The translations under genes and the position numbers were made by a program. A DNA stretch of 19,895 nt from Verrucomicrobiota bacterium (lineage in GTDB: Bacteria > Verrucomicrobiota > Verrucomicrobiia > Chthoniobacterales > UBA10450), in the NCBI GenBank assembly GCA_003218785.1, contig QHOM01000090.1, positions 1 to 19,895 of the forward strand, written 5' to 3'. The notes beneath the pieces were generated by a model. That model saw nothing but the letters and a program-made list of their open reading frames with translations, was not told where the DNA came from and did no database searches. This document shows, in pieces, positions 7,843 to 15,235 of this stretch (positions are counted from its first letter, which is position 1; each line of letters opens with the position of its first letter).

Positions 7843-8460
7843 CTATGGACCTTGCAATTGCTGCTCTGCGCCTTGTGGTGACTGAAAGAGCGACAGATAT
7901 TGGCCGTAGCCTTCTTCCTTTAATTTTTCCACTGGAATAAAACGCAGGGCAGCGGAGTTGACGCAGTAGCGTTCGCCGGTTGGTGCGGGGCCATCAGCGA
8001 AGACGTGACCGAGGTGCGAATCGCTTGTTTTTCCACGAACCTCAGTGCGCTCCATTCCGTGTGAAGAATCCCTTTTTTCCACGACGTGTTCTTTCGCGAT
8101 TGGTTTCGTGAAACTGGGCCAGCCCGTGCCACTGTCGAATTTGTCAAGTGAACTAAAGAGTGGTTCGCCCGTGATGATATCGACGTAAATTCCCGCTTGA
8201 TGATTGTCCCAATAGGCGTTCTGAAACGGGGTCTCCGTTCCGCATTCGCGCGTCACGTAATACTGGTCTTTCGTTAACTTCCTTTGCAATTCGGCGTCAT
8301 TCGGAACTGGTTTTGTCGGATTCATCTTCTGGTTCTCTATCTTTTGTGTCTGAGCATGACTAAACAAAATCGAGCCGACAATCACAATGATCGCGCCGAT
8401 CAGCCCAAACCACAGGGTCTTATGCGACCCACGCTTGTGTGTTAAAAGTATGTTGTTCAT
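7843..8460 (-). CDS. msrB: Peptide-methionine (R)-S-oxide reductase, membrane-anchored, zinc-free type
   Basis: MsrB reduces the R epimer of methionine sulfoxide in proteins, repairing oxidative damage. The catalytic Cys is in RYCVNSAALRFIP (Cys166). The probable recycling Cys is in RECGTETPF (Cys73). Substrate-pocket motifs SGTGWPSF and SDSHLGHVF are intact. The two CxxC pairs that bind structural zinc in many MsrB proteins are absent: those positions read Asp94/Thr97 and Gly143/Ser146, as in the zinc-free subgroup. An N-terminal hydrophobic helix at about 16-34 ending in SHA suggests a membrane anchor or signal peptide, so it would protect periplasmic proteins. Length of 205 residues fits MsrB plus this anchor. 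A terminator follows it. Confidence 0.92.
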   Translation of the reverse strand: MNNILLTHKRGSHKTLWFGLIGAIIVIVGSILFSHAQTQKIENQKMNPTKPVPNDAELQRKLTKDQYYVTRECGTETPFQNAYWDNHQAGIYVDIITGEPLFSSLDKFDSGTGWPSFTKPIAKEHVVEKRDSSHGMERTEVRGKTSDSHLGHVFADGPAPTGERYCVNSAALRFIPVEKLKEEGYGQYLSLFQSPQGAEQQLQGP

Positions 8461-8787
8461 TCCCGGAATTTGATCGACCTGTTCAGCAATTTATTTTACG
8501 CGCGAACGCTTTCTCTGGCAAATGCACGACAGTGAGATCGATCTCCTTAATTGAATTCGCAAACGAGCCGAAAAATGGCCGGGTGCGACCTCTTCGAGCA
8601 GCGGCTTAACCACCGACGGACACCGAAATTTTTAACCGACGAGAACGAAGGTAACGAAGATACCGGAATTTTGCCCTTCGTTCTCTTCGCTTCCTTTGTT
8701 TCGTCATTTTTTCAATTCGTGTCCATTCGTCTTGATTCGTAGTTAGCGAAATGCCGCAGCCAACGCCAGCGGCTACAGCGATCGATC
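8461..8787. other. Gene-free region between msrB and the MFS gene
   Basis: This 327-base stretch holds no convincing gene. Short open frames here, such as one at 8551-8742, translate to low-complexity, unlikely peptides. It should contain the msrB promoter near 8461 (minus strand), though no clear -35/-10 pair is visible, and the 3' end of the MFS transcript. Its centre carries the inverted repeat at 8641-8685. A weak GCCGC/GCGGC stem lies at 8753-8773, just past the MFS stop, without a T-run. Confidence 0.6.
8641..8685. repeat. Extragenic inverted repeat, REP-like
   Basis: A perfect 11-base inverted repeat, GAGAACGAAGG at 8641-8651 and CCTTCGTTCTC at 8675-8685, encloses a 23-base loop. The left arm is followed by a partial direct copy of itself (AACGAAG at 8654-8660). 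Its place in a gene-free gap and its internal echoes resemble dispersed extragenic palindromes. Whether other copies exist cannot be seen from this window. Confidence 0.55.
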
Positions 8788-10302
8788 TCAATCCTGCCGC
8801 CCGGCTTCGGGGACACGAATGTAGCGACGGAAGGCCACCAATCCAATCGGTGCGACCGACGCTGCCAAAGCAAAGATAAGCCACATCGTCCCGGAATGCC
8901 GCGGACCGTGCGCGGGACAAAACGCAGCGAGCAACCATCCCCCGCTTCCGACGAGCAGTTTTCCGATAAGAAATGGAATGTAGGATAGCGCGCCATACGA
9001 CGCCTCCTGACCCCTTGGAGCGATCGCGGCAGCGTACTCATAGACGCGCGGCGAGTAGAAAGCTTCGCCGATTGAAAAGATCGATATGTAGATCGCGATC
9101 ATGACGTAGTAGGGGTGAATGGTTCCCTGTACTCCCAGATAACCGTGACCAATCCATTGCCCAAAGAAACCTTGGGCCGATGGTTGAAACCACGGAGTCG
9201 GTAAGGCCATAACAAAAACAGATGCGGCGCAGATCGCTCCGCCCACGACCACCATTCTGTAGGCTGAATATTTTTGCGTGAGCGCGCCAATGATTGGCAC
9301 CAGAATGATGATGAGAATGTAATTGATATTCGAGAGGTGACCGATCGGAGCGCCATTTCCTAGCTCGCGGATACCGAATTTCGGAAACACGTAGTCCATT
9401 TGCAGGAAAATCAGCTTCAGAAATCCGATTAAGAGAAGAAAAGCAAGAAGCCGATAAAAACCGGATTGACCGAGTAGCCGCCGAAATAGCCGGACAGTAT
9501 CGCCAGCAGCGTCGCGGACAGTTAGCCAGATACGGTCGCCGAGCGAGTCTGTGCCGTACTTTACGGGTTCAGCGTCGAACCTGACGCCTTCGTCTGTCGC
9601 TTCGGCTCCTCTGCGCAGAAAATAAATTGTCGGAAAAAGTAGTACCTCGAAGCCGAGGCTCACGAGGAAAAGCGTGCGATAAGTCGTTATGTGCAATCCA
9701 AGGAGATTTAAATAGCCGTACTCGCCTAACGAATGGCGCACGTAGTCGAAAACGCTGCCAGCAATCAGATAGCCAACGTTCATCACCATATAGATGATTG
9801 AAAAGGAGATTGAGCGTTGTTGTGTCGTCGAATATCGCCGCGCCGCCGCGATCAGCACCGGCGTGCCCAGTGCTTCGCCGATGACCAAGGGAAACAACCC
9901 GCCGGCAAGCGCCAGCCAAGGTATCGTCGTAAACACCATCGTCGCGCGAGCAACCAGACAAATAATGACACCGAGAAAAAAAGTTCGACGAAGGCCAAAC
10001 GCGTCGGTAAAAGAGCCAGCTAACAGCGTAAACACGGTCATCGCCGGCGCCCAAACCCACCCGATCAAAGCTCCCGCTGCTTGATCGCTGAACCCGAGAT
10101 CTGACGAAAGCCACAAGATCAGCGTCTTATTCGTGATCGAGTACGCCGAGATGATTAGCAGTTTTATCAGGAACGTGAGCCACAACTCGCGTTGAGCTCC
10201 CCTGAGGACGGTGAATTTCGCGAGAAAACCGAGAAGACCCGTCGCTGCGACCGGAGGGACGCCCTCTTCTGGCACGAATGCCGCTTTGGTTGCTTCTCCC
10301 AC
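8788..10302 (-). CDS. Major facilitator superfamily transporter
   Basis: This 504-residue integral membrane protein has roughly 12 hydrophobic segments. A typical MFS loop motif follows the second segment (GSFTDAFGLRRTFFLG, a variant of the G-x3-D-x2-G-R-R signature). A longer cytoplasmic loop near residues 225-275 separates two halves. The second half has IILVPIIGALTQKYSAYRMV, the matching loop of the other bundle. SIGEAFYSPRVYEYAAAIAP recalls the peptide/POT-like branch, but no specific substrate motif is certain. It lies 110 bases after ftsY on the same strand and may be read with it. It appears complete; substrate unknown. Confidence 0.85.
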   Translation of the reverse strand: MGEATKAAFVPEEGVPPVAATGLLGFLAKFTVLRGAQRELWLTFLIKLLIISAYSITNKTLILWLSSDLGFSDQAAGALIGWVWAPAMTVFTLLAGSFTDAFGLRRTFFLGVIICLVARATMVFTTIPWLALAGGLFPLVIGEALGTPVLIAAARRYSTTQQRSISFSIIYMVMNVGYLIAGSVFDYVRHSLGEYGYLNLLGLHITTYRTLFLVSLGFEVLLFPTIYFLRRGAEATDEGVRFDAEPVKYGTDSLGDRIWLTVRDAAGDTVRLFRRLLGQSGFYRLLAFLLLIGFLKLIFLQMDYVFPKFGIRELGNGAPIGHLSNINYILIIILVPIIGALTQKYSAYRMVVVGGAICAASVFVMALPTPWFQPSAQGFFGQWIGHGYLGVQGTIHPYYVMIAIYISIFSIGEAFYSPRVYEYAAAIAPRGQEASYGALSYIPFLIGKLLVGSGGWLLAAFCPAHGPRHSGTMWLIFALAASVAPIGLVAFRRYIRVPEAGRQD

Positions 10303-10412
10303 AGTTTTGAACTTCAGCTAAAACATTTCCGCGACAAATGCGCGCCGGTCGGAATGATGCGAAAGGTTACATCCGGAAGGACGAATCTCGATTCACGCTC
10401 TAACGAATCACG

Positions 10413-11261
10413 TTACAACAGATTGTCGATGTACGTTTGGCGATCGAACGGCGCGAAATCGTCGAGTTGCTCCCCTGTGCCTACAAAGCGCGTTGGAATT
10501 CCAAGTTCATCCTGAATTGCGACGACGATGCCGCCCTTGCCGCTGCCGTCGAGTTTGGTGACGATGAGACCAGTGAGTCCGAGCGCGCTATGGAATTCGC
10601 GCGCCTGGCTGAGCGCATTACCGCCAGTCGTAGCATCGACTACCAGCAATGTCTCTTGGGGCGCGTCTGGGTCGTGTTTGCCGAGAGTGCGTTTCACCTT
10701 TTGCAGCTCAGCCATCAGGTTTGTTTTTGTGTGCATTCGGCCAGCGGTATCGCACAGAAGGAATTCGATCTTGCGACCGGCGGCCGCCTGATACGCCTCA
10801 TAACAAAGCGCGGCCGGATCGGCGTTATATTGGCCCCGAATCATTTGGACCCCGAGTCTTCTTGCCCAAACGTCGAGCTGCTCGATGGCGGCGGCGCGAA
10901 ACGTATCGGCCGCAGCGAGTAGCACACTATGTCGATCTTGCTGCAGATAACGCGCCAGTTTCGCCGTTGATGTGGTTTTGCCAGTGCCGTTTACCCCCAG
11001 GAGCAAAATCACTTTCGGCTTGACAGGCAGCGAACGAATGGACGGCAGATCGGGCGGCAGAATGCGGGCAATTTCTTCGCGTACCACTTTCACAACGTCG
11101 CTTATGCCCATCAATGACCAGGCTTCGCGGTCCTGCAGCGTCTTGATGATCCGAGTCGTCATCGGTACGCCGAGATCCGCGCGAATGAGCGACTCCTCGA
11201 GCTCGTCCCAGTCGATTGGTTTGCCGGCGAACTTGTCGACGAGCGATTGGAGGAATTTCAT
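10413..11261 (-). CDS. ftsY: Signal recognition particle receptor FtsY
   Basis: FtsY is the GTPase receptor that docks SRP-ribosome complexes at the inner membrane for co-translational insertion. The 282-residue protein contains the NG core only: an N-domain helical bundle at about 1-75, the P-loop GVNGTGKT at 89-96, the insertion-box motif DTFRAAAIEQL at 119, DTAGR at 171-175, TKLDG at 235-239 and a closing GTGEQLDDFAPF. The acidic A domain of proteobacterial FtsY is absent, which is normal in many phyla. All GTPase motifs are intact. It follows nusB by 73 bases. Confidence 0.96.
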   Translation of the reverse strand: MKFLQSLVDKFAGKPIDWDELEESLIRADLGVPMTTRIIKTLQDREAWSLMGISDVVKVVREEIARILPPDLPSIRSLPVKPKVILLLGVNGTGKTTSTAKLARYLQQDRHSVLLAAADTFRAAAIEQLDVWARRLGVQMIRGQYNADPAALCYEAYQAAAGRKIEFLLCDTAGRMHTKTNLMAELQKVKRTLGKHDPDAPQETLLVVDATTGGNALSQAREFHSALGLTGLIVTKLDGSGKGGIVVAIQDELGIPTRFVGTGEQLDDFAPFDRQTYIDNLL

Positions 11262-11273
11262 TTAGCAGACGGG

Positions 11274-11334
11274 AACTGTTAAATCGTTGAACAGTTGGAT
11301 CGTCAAAAATAGCCAATGTAAGCTTTCCAACGAT
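11274..11334. promoter_or_regulatory. Intergenic stem-loop candidates between nusB and ftsY
   Basis: AACTGTT (11274-11280) and AACAGTT (11290-11296) form a seven-base inverted repeat. AATCGTTG just inside it can instead pair with CAACGATT about 35 bases on. These mutually exclusive stems lie in the short gap between nusB and ftsY. They could be an attenuator, an RNA-processing site or chance. There is no T-run, so it is not a standard terminator. Confidence 0.25.
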
Positions 11335-11787
11335 TCAACGAGTCTCGCCCTTCCCTGCTAAGGGTGCTGCCTCGCGTAACGGGCGTTTCAAATCGTTCTT
11401 CACGCGATCGAGAATGCCATTCACAAAGCGGCCGGATTCCGCGCCGCCGAAAGTCTTCGCAAGCTCGATCGCTTCATTGATTGAGACAACCGGCGGGATG
11501 TCGTCGCGATAAAGCATCTCGTAGATCGCGAGCCGGAGAATGTTACGATCGACTGTGGAGATACGACGGAATTCGTAATTTGCGCAATAACGCCGAATCC
11601 GTTCATCGATTTCCGGCAGATGTGCGACCATTCCTTCGATGAGTGGCTGGGCAAACTCGCGAACGCGTGGTGTTGCCGGACAAAACTCCCAGAAATCCTC
11701 GATCCGCTCGGGCCCTTCGCCATGCTGAAGATCGCGCCAGAAATGGTATTGGACCGCCGCTTCGCGCGCTCGTCGCCGCTTGCCCAT
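11335..11787 (-). CDS. nusB: Transcription antitermination factor NusB
   Basis: NusB is an all-helical RNA-binding protein that, with NusE (S10), promotes antitermination on rRNA operons. The protein begins MGKRRRAREAAVQYHFWRDL, the typical NusB start. It ends with the diagnostic helices TVDRNILRLAIYEMLY, PPVVSINEAIELAKTFGG and GRFVNGILDRVK. At 150 residues it has the family length. The ATG at 11787 is chosen over an upstream in-frame ATG at 11883 that would overlap ribH with Arg-rich sequence. Only five bases separate it from the ribH stop, so the two are cotranscribed; ribH-nusB pairing is common in bacteria. Confidence 0.95.
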   Translation of the reverse strand: MGKRRRAREAAVQYHFWRDLQHGEGPERIEDFWEFCPATPRVREFAQPLIEGMVAHLPEIDERIRRYCANYEFRRISTVDRNILRLAIYEMLYRDDIPPVVSINEAIELAKTFGGAESGRFVNGILDRVKNDLKRPLREAAPLAGKGETR

Positions 11788-11792
11788 AGAAA

Positions 11793-12269
11793 TCAGCTTC
11801 TGCGAAGCTCCGACATGACGCTGGTGACTTGCACCGCCGCGCGCGCGGCCTCGGTCCCGCGATTGATTTTGTTTTCGAGGCAACGCTCGCGCGCTTGAAT
11901 TTCGTTATCAAAACTGAGCACGACATTGATTACCGGCACACGGTGATCAACGGCAATCCGCTGGAGGGTGTCCGTCACGGAGCGGCTCAGATTTTGTGCG
12001 TGGTTCGTTTTTCCTTTCAAAATTACCCCGCAGGCGATGATCGCGTCGACCTTTCCCTGGAAGGCGAGTTCGCGCACAACCACGGGAATCTCGAATGCCC
12101 CAGGGACTCGCTTGACGGAGATCGTCGCGCGTGGCGCGAGAACACGTAATTCTTTCTTGGCATTATCGACCAGACCCTGCACATAGCGCGGATTAAATTG
12201 ACTCGCCACGATGAAGAACGTGCGTTTCCCGTCAACGATGCGGGGACGACGGGGGATGGATTTCGACAT
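11793..12269 (-). CDS. ribH: 6,7-dimethyl-8-ribityllumazine synthase
   Basis: RibH condenses 3,4-dihydroxy-2-butanone 4-phosphate with 5-amino-6-ribitylaminouracil to form lumazine, the penultimate step of riboflavin synthesis, in large cytoplasmic assemblies. Motifs in order: SQFN at 23-26, RVPGAFEIP at 54-62, and CGVILKGKTNHAQNLS at about 80-95 with the probable acid/base His90. VPVINVVLSFDNEIQARERC follows, then RGTEAARAA. Length is normal at 158. The usual Gly-Val-Leu stretch before DNE reads VVLSF and the N-terminus is basic, but nothing essential is lost. Its substrate would be made by RibBA encoded 79 bases upstream. Confidence 0.95.
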   Translation of the reverse strand: MSKSIPRRPRIVDGKRTFFIVASQFNPRYVQGLVDNAKKELRVLAPRATISVKRVPGAFEIPVVVRELAFQGKVDAIIACGVILKGKTNHAQNLSRSVTDTLQRIAVDHRVPVINVVLSFDNEIQARERCLENKINRGTEAARAAVQVTSVMSELRRS

Positions 12270-12348
12270 TCAATTTCAGATTTTCAATCCGTTCGCGTCG
12301 ACTGACAGTGGCTTCTGCTGGCAGCCAAACGGAATCCCAAAACTCTAA

Positions 12349-13491
12349 TCACAGCAGGTGCCCCATCTTCACTTTCTTCGTCTCAAGATATTTGGCGTTG
12401 TGCGGATTGGCTTCGCTACGAATCGGCACCTGTTCTATCATCTCCAGGCCGTAACCTTCGAGTCCGACAACTTTCTTGGGGTTGTTGGTCAGAAAACGGA
12501 ACTGGCGGACCCCAAGATCGAAGAGGATTTGCGCGCCGAGGCCGTAATCACGCAAATCGCTTGGGTAACCGAGCTTGGTATTTGCCTCCACCGTATCGAG
12601 TCCTTCCTCTTGCAATTTGTAGGCGTGAATTTTTGCGGCCAACCCGATGCCGCGGCCTTCCTGCCGCATGTACACCAGAACGCCGTTGCCTTCTTCCTGG
12701 ATTTGCCGCAGCGCCGCGTGCAATTGATTTCCACAATCGCATCGGCGTGAACCGAAAACGTCGCCGGTGAGACATTGGCTATGCACGCGCACCAGTATCG
12801 GTTTGTTCTCGTCGATCTCGCCTTTCACCAGCGCGAGATGATGCTGGCCATCGAGCTTCGCGCGGTACAAGTGTAAATCGAAATCGCCGTAATCGGTCGG
12901 CATTTTTACGATCTGTTCCAGCTCCACGAGCTTTTCCCGGACGCGGCGATGAGCGATCAAACTTTGAATCGTGCAAATGCGCAGGGTGTGCTTTTTGCGG
13001 AATTCCATCAGCTCCGCCAGCCGCGCCATCGTGCCGTCGTCATGCAGAATCTCGCAAAGCACTCCGGCCGGTTGCAGCCCAGCCATGCTCGCAAGATCGA
13101 CAGCGAGATCTTCGGGCGCGGATTTTGGATTGGCAATCGCTAAGATCGTCGTCGCGCGATCGTATGCGCTGATTCCGGTAGTGACACCGCGCGCCGCGTC
13201 CACTGAAACAGTAAAGTCTGTGCGATACATTTCGCGGTTTTGCGCCACCATTCGTTGCAAACCGAGTTGCTCTGCGCGCTCGTTCGAGAGCGGCGCGCAA
13301 ATCAAGCCGCGCCCATGTGTGGCCATGAAGTTGACCGCTTCCGGCGTTACTTTTTCGGCGGCCATTACTAGATCGCCTTCGTTCTCGCGGTCGGCATCGT
13401 CTGTCACGATCACAATGCGGCCTTTCGCGATATCGCTCACGACATCATCGATCGTATCGAATTGAAATGTCTCCTTCGTCTGCGAAATCAT
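12349..13491 (-). CDS. ribBA: RibBA: bifunctional DHBP synthase / GTP cyclohydrolase II, with a RibB loop missing
   Basis: RibBA supplies both branches of riboflavin synthesis. Its C-terminal half (from about residue 195) is an intact GTP cyclohydrolase II with zinc cysteines in CLTGDVFGSRRCDCG, the YMRQEGRGIGL loop and the LTNNPKKV and KMGHLL endings. The N-terminal DHBP synthase half has DADRENEGDLVMAAE, THGRGLIC and AGVLCEILHDDGTMAR. However, the residues normally between PEDL and VDLA, including the Arg-x-Gly-His/Gln-Thr-Glu substrate loop, are missing. About 25 residues (75 nt) are absent in frame, so length is 380 rather than about 405. The RibB activity is probably lost while RibA could remain, unless the gap is an assembly error. 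No FMN riboswitch is visible in the 57 bases upstream. Confidence 0.93.
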   Translation of the reverse strand: MISQTKETFQFDTIDDVVSDIAKGRIVIVTDDADRENEGDLVMAAEKVTPEAVNFMATHGRGLICAPLSNERAEQLGLQRMVAQNREMYRTDFTVSVDAARGVTTGISAYDRATTILAIANPKSAPEDLAVDLASMAGLQPAGVLCEILHDDGTMARLAELMEFRKKHTLRICTIQSLIAHRRVREKLVELEQIVKMPTDYGDFDLHLYRAKLDGQHHLALVKGEIDENKPILVRVHSQCLTGDVFGSRRCDCGNQLHAALRQIQEEGNGVLVYMRQEGRGIGLAAKIHAYKLQEEGLDTVEANTKLGYPSDLRDYGLGAQILFDLGVRQFRFLTNNPKKVVGLEGYGLEMIEQVPIRSEANPHNAKYLETKKVKMGHLL

Positions 13492-13548
13492 CGGATTAAT
13501 ACCATTACTGCCGCCACAGCTATGAGCAACTCTTACTCTTGCTCGTAG

Positions 13549-14346
13549 TCAATCGCCCCTACCTGATGCCACGATCGCTTCCGGTCGATACATGTCGTGA
13601 TTGCTTCCCTGAAATTCAGCTTTCATTTTCACTTTGAACCGCGCGAGATCGACAAGGTCCCAGCGGGTGAACTTCCAACGCACATTTTTTCCACGTGGCT
13701 CATGCTCAAAACCCACAATGAAGTGAACCGTATCATCGCGCACTTTGTTCGTCGCGATTTTTGGCTCGAAATAGAACGTGCGAAAACTGCTATCGCGGCT
13801 TCCGGCTGCGTAAAGTTTTGCATCCAGATAGAAAACGCGTTTGCTTGCGACATCGACAATCCGTAGATCGGGATAACCAGAACGCATCACGCGGTCCTGC
13901 GCGGTATGTGGGAAATCACAGCTCAATCCCGGCGTTGAGTTGAGCAACTCACGCAACGTATCTTCAAAATAAGTGCTTACTTCGTTGATGCGGCCGACCT
14001 TGTGAATCGGGCCGTCCGCGGCGTTCATCCGCCTCATCGTCTCATCGCACGCCGCGCTCATTTGCTTGATTACGCGCTGGTCCGTTTCGTTTTTGACGTC
14101 AACCGCCAAAACATGTTTGCCCGTCGTGTCGAGAATCACTTCGGCAAATGGAATTTCGCGCAATTGTCGATCTTCATCAAGCAGCCACGGGATTAATTGA
14201 TCGACTGCAGCTTTCGTCGGTGCTGTAGCCGGGGCCGGCGACCCCGGCCCGACTGTGCTTTCGTTAGGAATCGGAGCCGCAGCCCAAGAACCTAAAATTG
14301 CGAGAAAAACAAAAGGCGCGACAACGCGGAGCACTCGTGAATTCAA
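13549..14346 (-). CDS. Exported protein with a PD-(D/E)xK nuclease-like motif
   Basis: This 265-residue protein has an N-terminal signal peptide (hydrophobic residues at about 8-24, then AAP). A Pro/Ala-rich spacer at 30-45 is encoded by a GC-rich palindrome. A mixed helix/strand domain follows. In that domain Glu122/Glu128 lie in a helix (NEVSTYFEDTLRELL), Pro159-Asp160 in SGYPDLRIV, and Asp175-x-Lys177 in VFYLDAKLY. They follow the order and spacing of the PD-(D/E)xK restriction-endonuclease fold. KIATNKVRDDTVHFIVGFEH would be the next strand. An exported member of this fold is unusual. Function is inferred from the motif only, and a non-nuclease role is possible. It lies 57 bases before ribBA and 19 bases after the regulator gene. 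Confidence 0.6.
   Translation of the reverse strand: MNSRVLRVVAPFVFLAILGSWAAAPIPNESTVGPGSPAPATAPTKAAVDQLIPWLLDEDRQLREIPFAEVILDTTGKHVLAVDVKNETDQRVIKQMSAACDETMRRMNAADGPIHKVGRINEVSTYFEDTLRELLNSTPGLSCDFPHTAQDRVMRSGYPDLRIVDVASKRVFYLDAKLYAAGSRDSSFRTFYFEPKIATNKVRDDTVHFIVGFEHEPRGKNVRWKFTRWDLVDLARFKVKMKAEFQGSNHDMYRPEAIVASGRGD
14228..14248. repeat. GC-rich palindrome inside a coding region
   Basis: GCCGGGG (14228-14234) and CCCCGGC (14242-14248) form a perfect seven-base inverted repeat around a seven-base spacer. It lies in the part of the exported-protein gene that codes for the Pro/Gly/Ala spacer between signal peptide and domain. Its base composition differs sharply from its surroundings, which suggests a small dispersed palindrome that inserted where the protein tolerates it. 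Confidence 0.5.
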
Positions 14347-14365
14347 CTCGCGAAAGCTTTCGGAG

Positions 14366-15235
14366 TCAAAAGCGGTCGGTGGTTTTCAGCAACTTCTTCA
14401 ATTGCAGGTTGCGCCGGGCTGACTGAAGCGTCCAGCGCGTTGCCTTTTCACTTAGTTCAGCGGCGCTGCCCAGGCCCAGCTTTACTTTAATATGGGCTTC
14501 ATGCGTCTCGATCGTTTTTACGCTTAGGTGTAATTCGTTCGCCAGCCGCGATGGTCCGAATCCGCGCCCAATCAGCGAGAAAACTTGCAGCTCGCGGTCG
14601 CTCAAGACTTTGACTTCGCAACTAACTGGCTCGATTTGACCGTTGGCGAGATTTTCCAACAGGCGCTGGCCAACGCTTGGGCTCGCGTAAAGAAGACCAG
14701 CTGAAATCTGCTCCAACGCGCGCAAAACCTCTCCCGCATCATCTTGCGGCCTCAGATAACCCCGAGCCCCAGCACGGAAAGCGCGCTGCATCGACAATGC
14801 GTCATCGTGTTCGGAAAACACGATCACCGAGGTGGTCGGGTCCAGTTTCCGAAAATCTTTAATCAGCGAAATGCCATCTCCGCCGTGAAGGGCGAGTCCG
14901 AGCAGAACGATTCGTGGCTGATGTCGCACGAACAGCTCCCGTGCGGCCGAAGCATGATCCGTTTCGGCACAAATCTCGTATTGGCGGCGTTGCTCGATGA
15001 CTCGAACCAGCGCGAACCGCGTGAGGGCATTGTTGTGAACGACCAGTATTTTCGTTTTTGTCAGGGACTCCATCGGGGATTCGATTGAGGACAACTGCAT
15101 AGGTTTGCCATTTTTTGCGATCGCTGCGGGCTGATCGCTTGACCCGCCATTGTGCCCGCCCACACCAAGAGCCGATGTCGATCTTTGGCGTTCTATCGCC
15201 GTTTTCTGCATACCGCTAGTGCCTTCACCAATCAT
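14366..15235 (-). CDS. LuxR/NarL-family response regulator with a degenerate receiver domain
   Basis: This DNA-binding transcription regulator has a receiver domain at about residues 60-180 and a LuxR-type helix-turn-helix at about 211-265 (LSDRELQVFSLIGRGFGPSR, LHLSVKTIETHEAHIKVKLG). The receiver lacks the usual phosphorylation chemistry. The acidic pair reads His67-Asn68, the phospho-acceptor position in VLLGLALHGGDG is Gly113, and the conserved Lys after GY-L is replaced (GYLRPQ). It therefore probably acts without phosphorylation. The start is uncertain: the 15235 ATG gives a 55-residue unstructured leader. Internal Met codons at 15211 (with GAAGG ten bases before), 15100 or 15073 are plausible. 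It is divergent from the lipase cluster at 15324 and could control it. Confidence 0.85.
   Translation of the reverse strand: MIGEGTSGMQKTAIERQRSTSALGVGGHNGGSSDQPAAIAKNGKPMQLSSIESPMESLTKTKILVVHNNALTRFALVRVIEQRRQYEICAETDHASAARELFVRHQPRIVLLGLALHGGDGISLIKDFRKLDPTTSVIVFSEHDDALSMQRAFRAGARGYLRPQDDAGEVLRALEQISAGLLYASPSVGQRLLENLANGQIEPVSCEVKVLSDRELQVFSLIGRGFGPSRLANELHLSVKTIETHEAHIKVKLGLGSAAELSEKATRWTLQSARRNLQLKKLLKTTDRF

Noticed and set aside
8551..8742. A 63-codon plus-strand open frame
   Set aside because: It lies over the inverted repeat; its peptide is low-complexity and ends in Phe/Ser-rich sequence produced by the repeat. No ribosome binding site.
9794..10084. Plus-strand open frames within the MFS gene
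   Set aside because: They are the complement of a clear membrane transporter and have the basic, Ala/Pro-rich composition of antisense frames.
12971..13465. A 164-codon plus-strand open frame over ribBA
   Set aside because: It is antisense to a well-recognised enzyme gene and its product is Arg/Ser-rich shadow sequence.
13492..13548. Possible FMN riboswitch before ribBA
   Set aside because: The gap is only 57 bases, too short for the FMN aptamer, and no conserved stems were seen.
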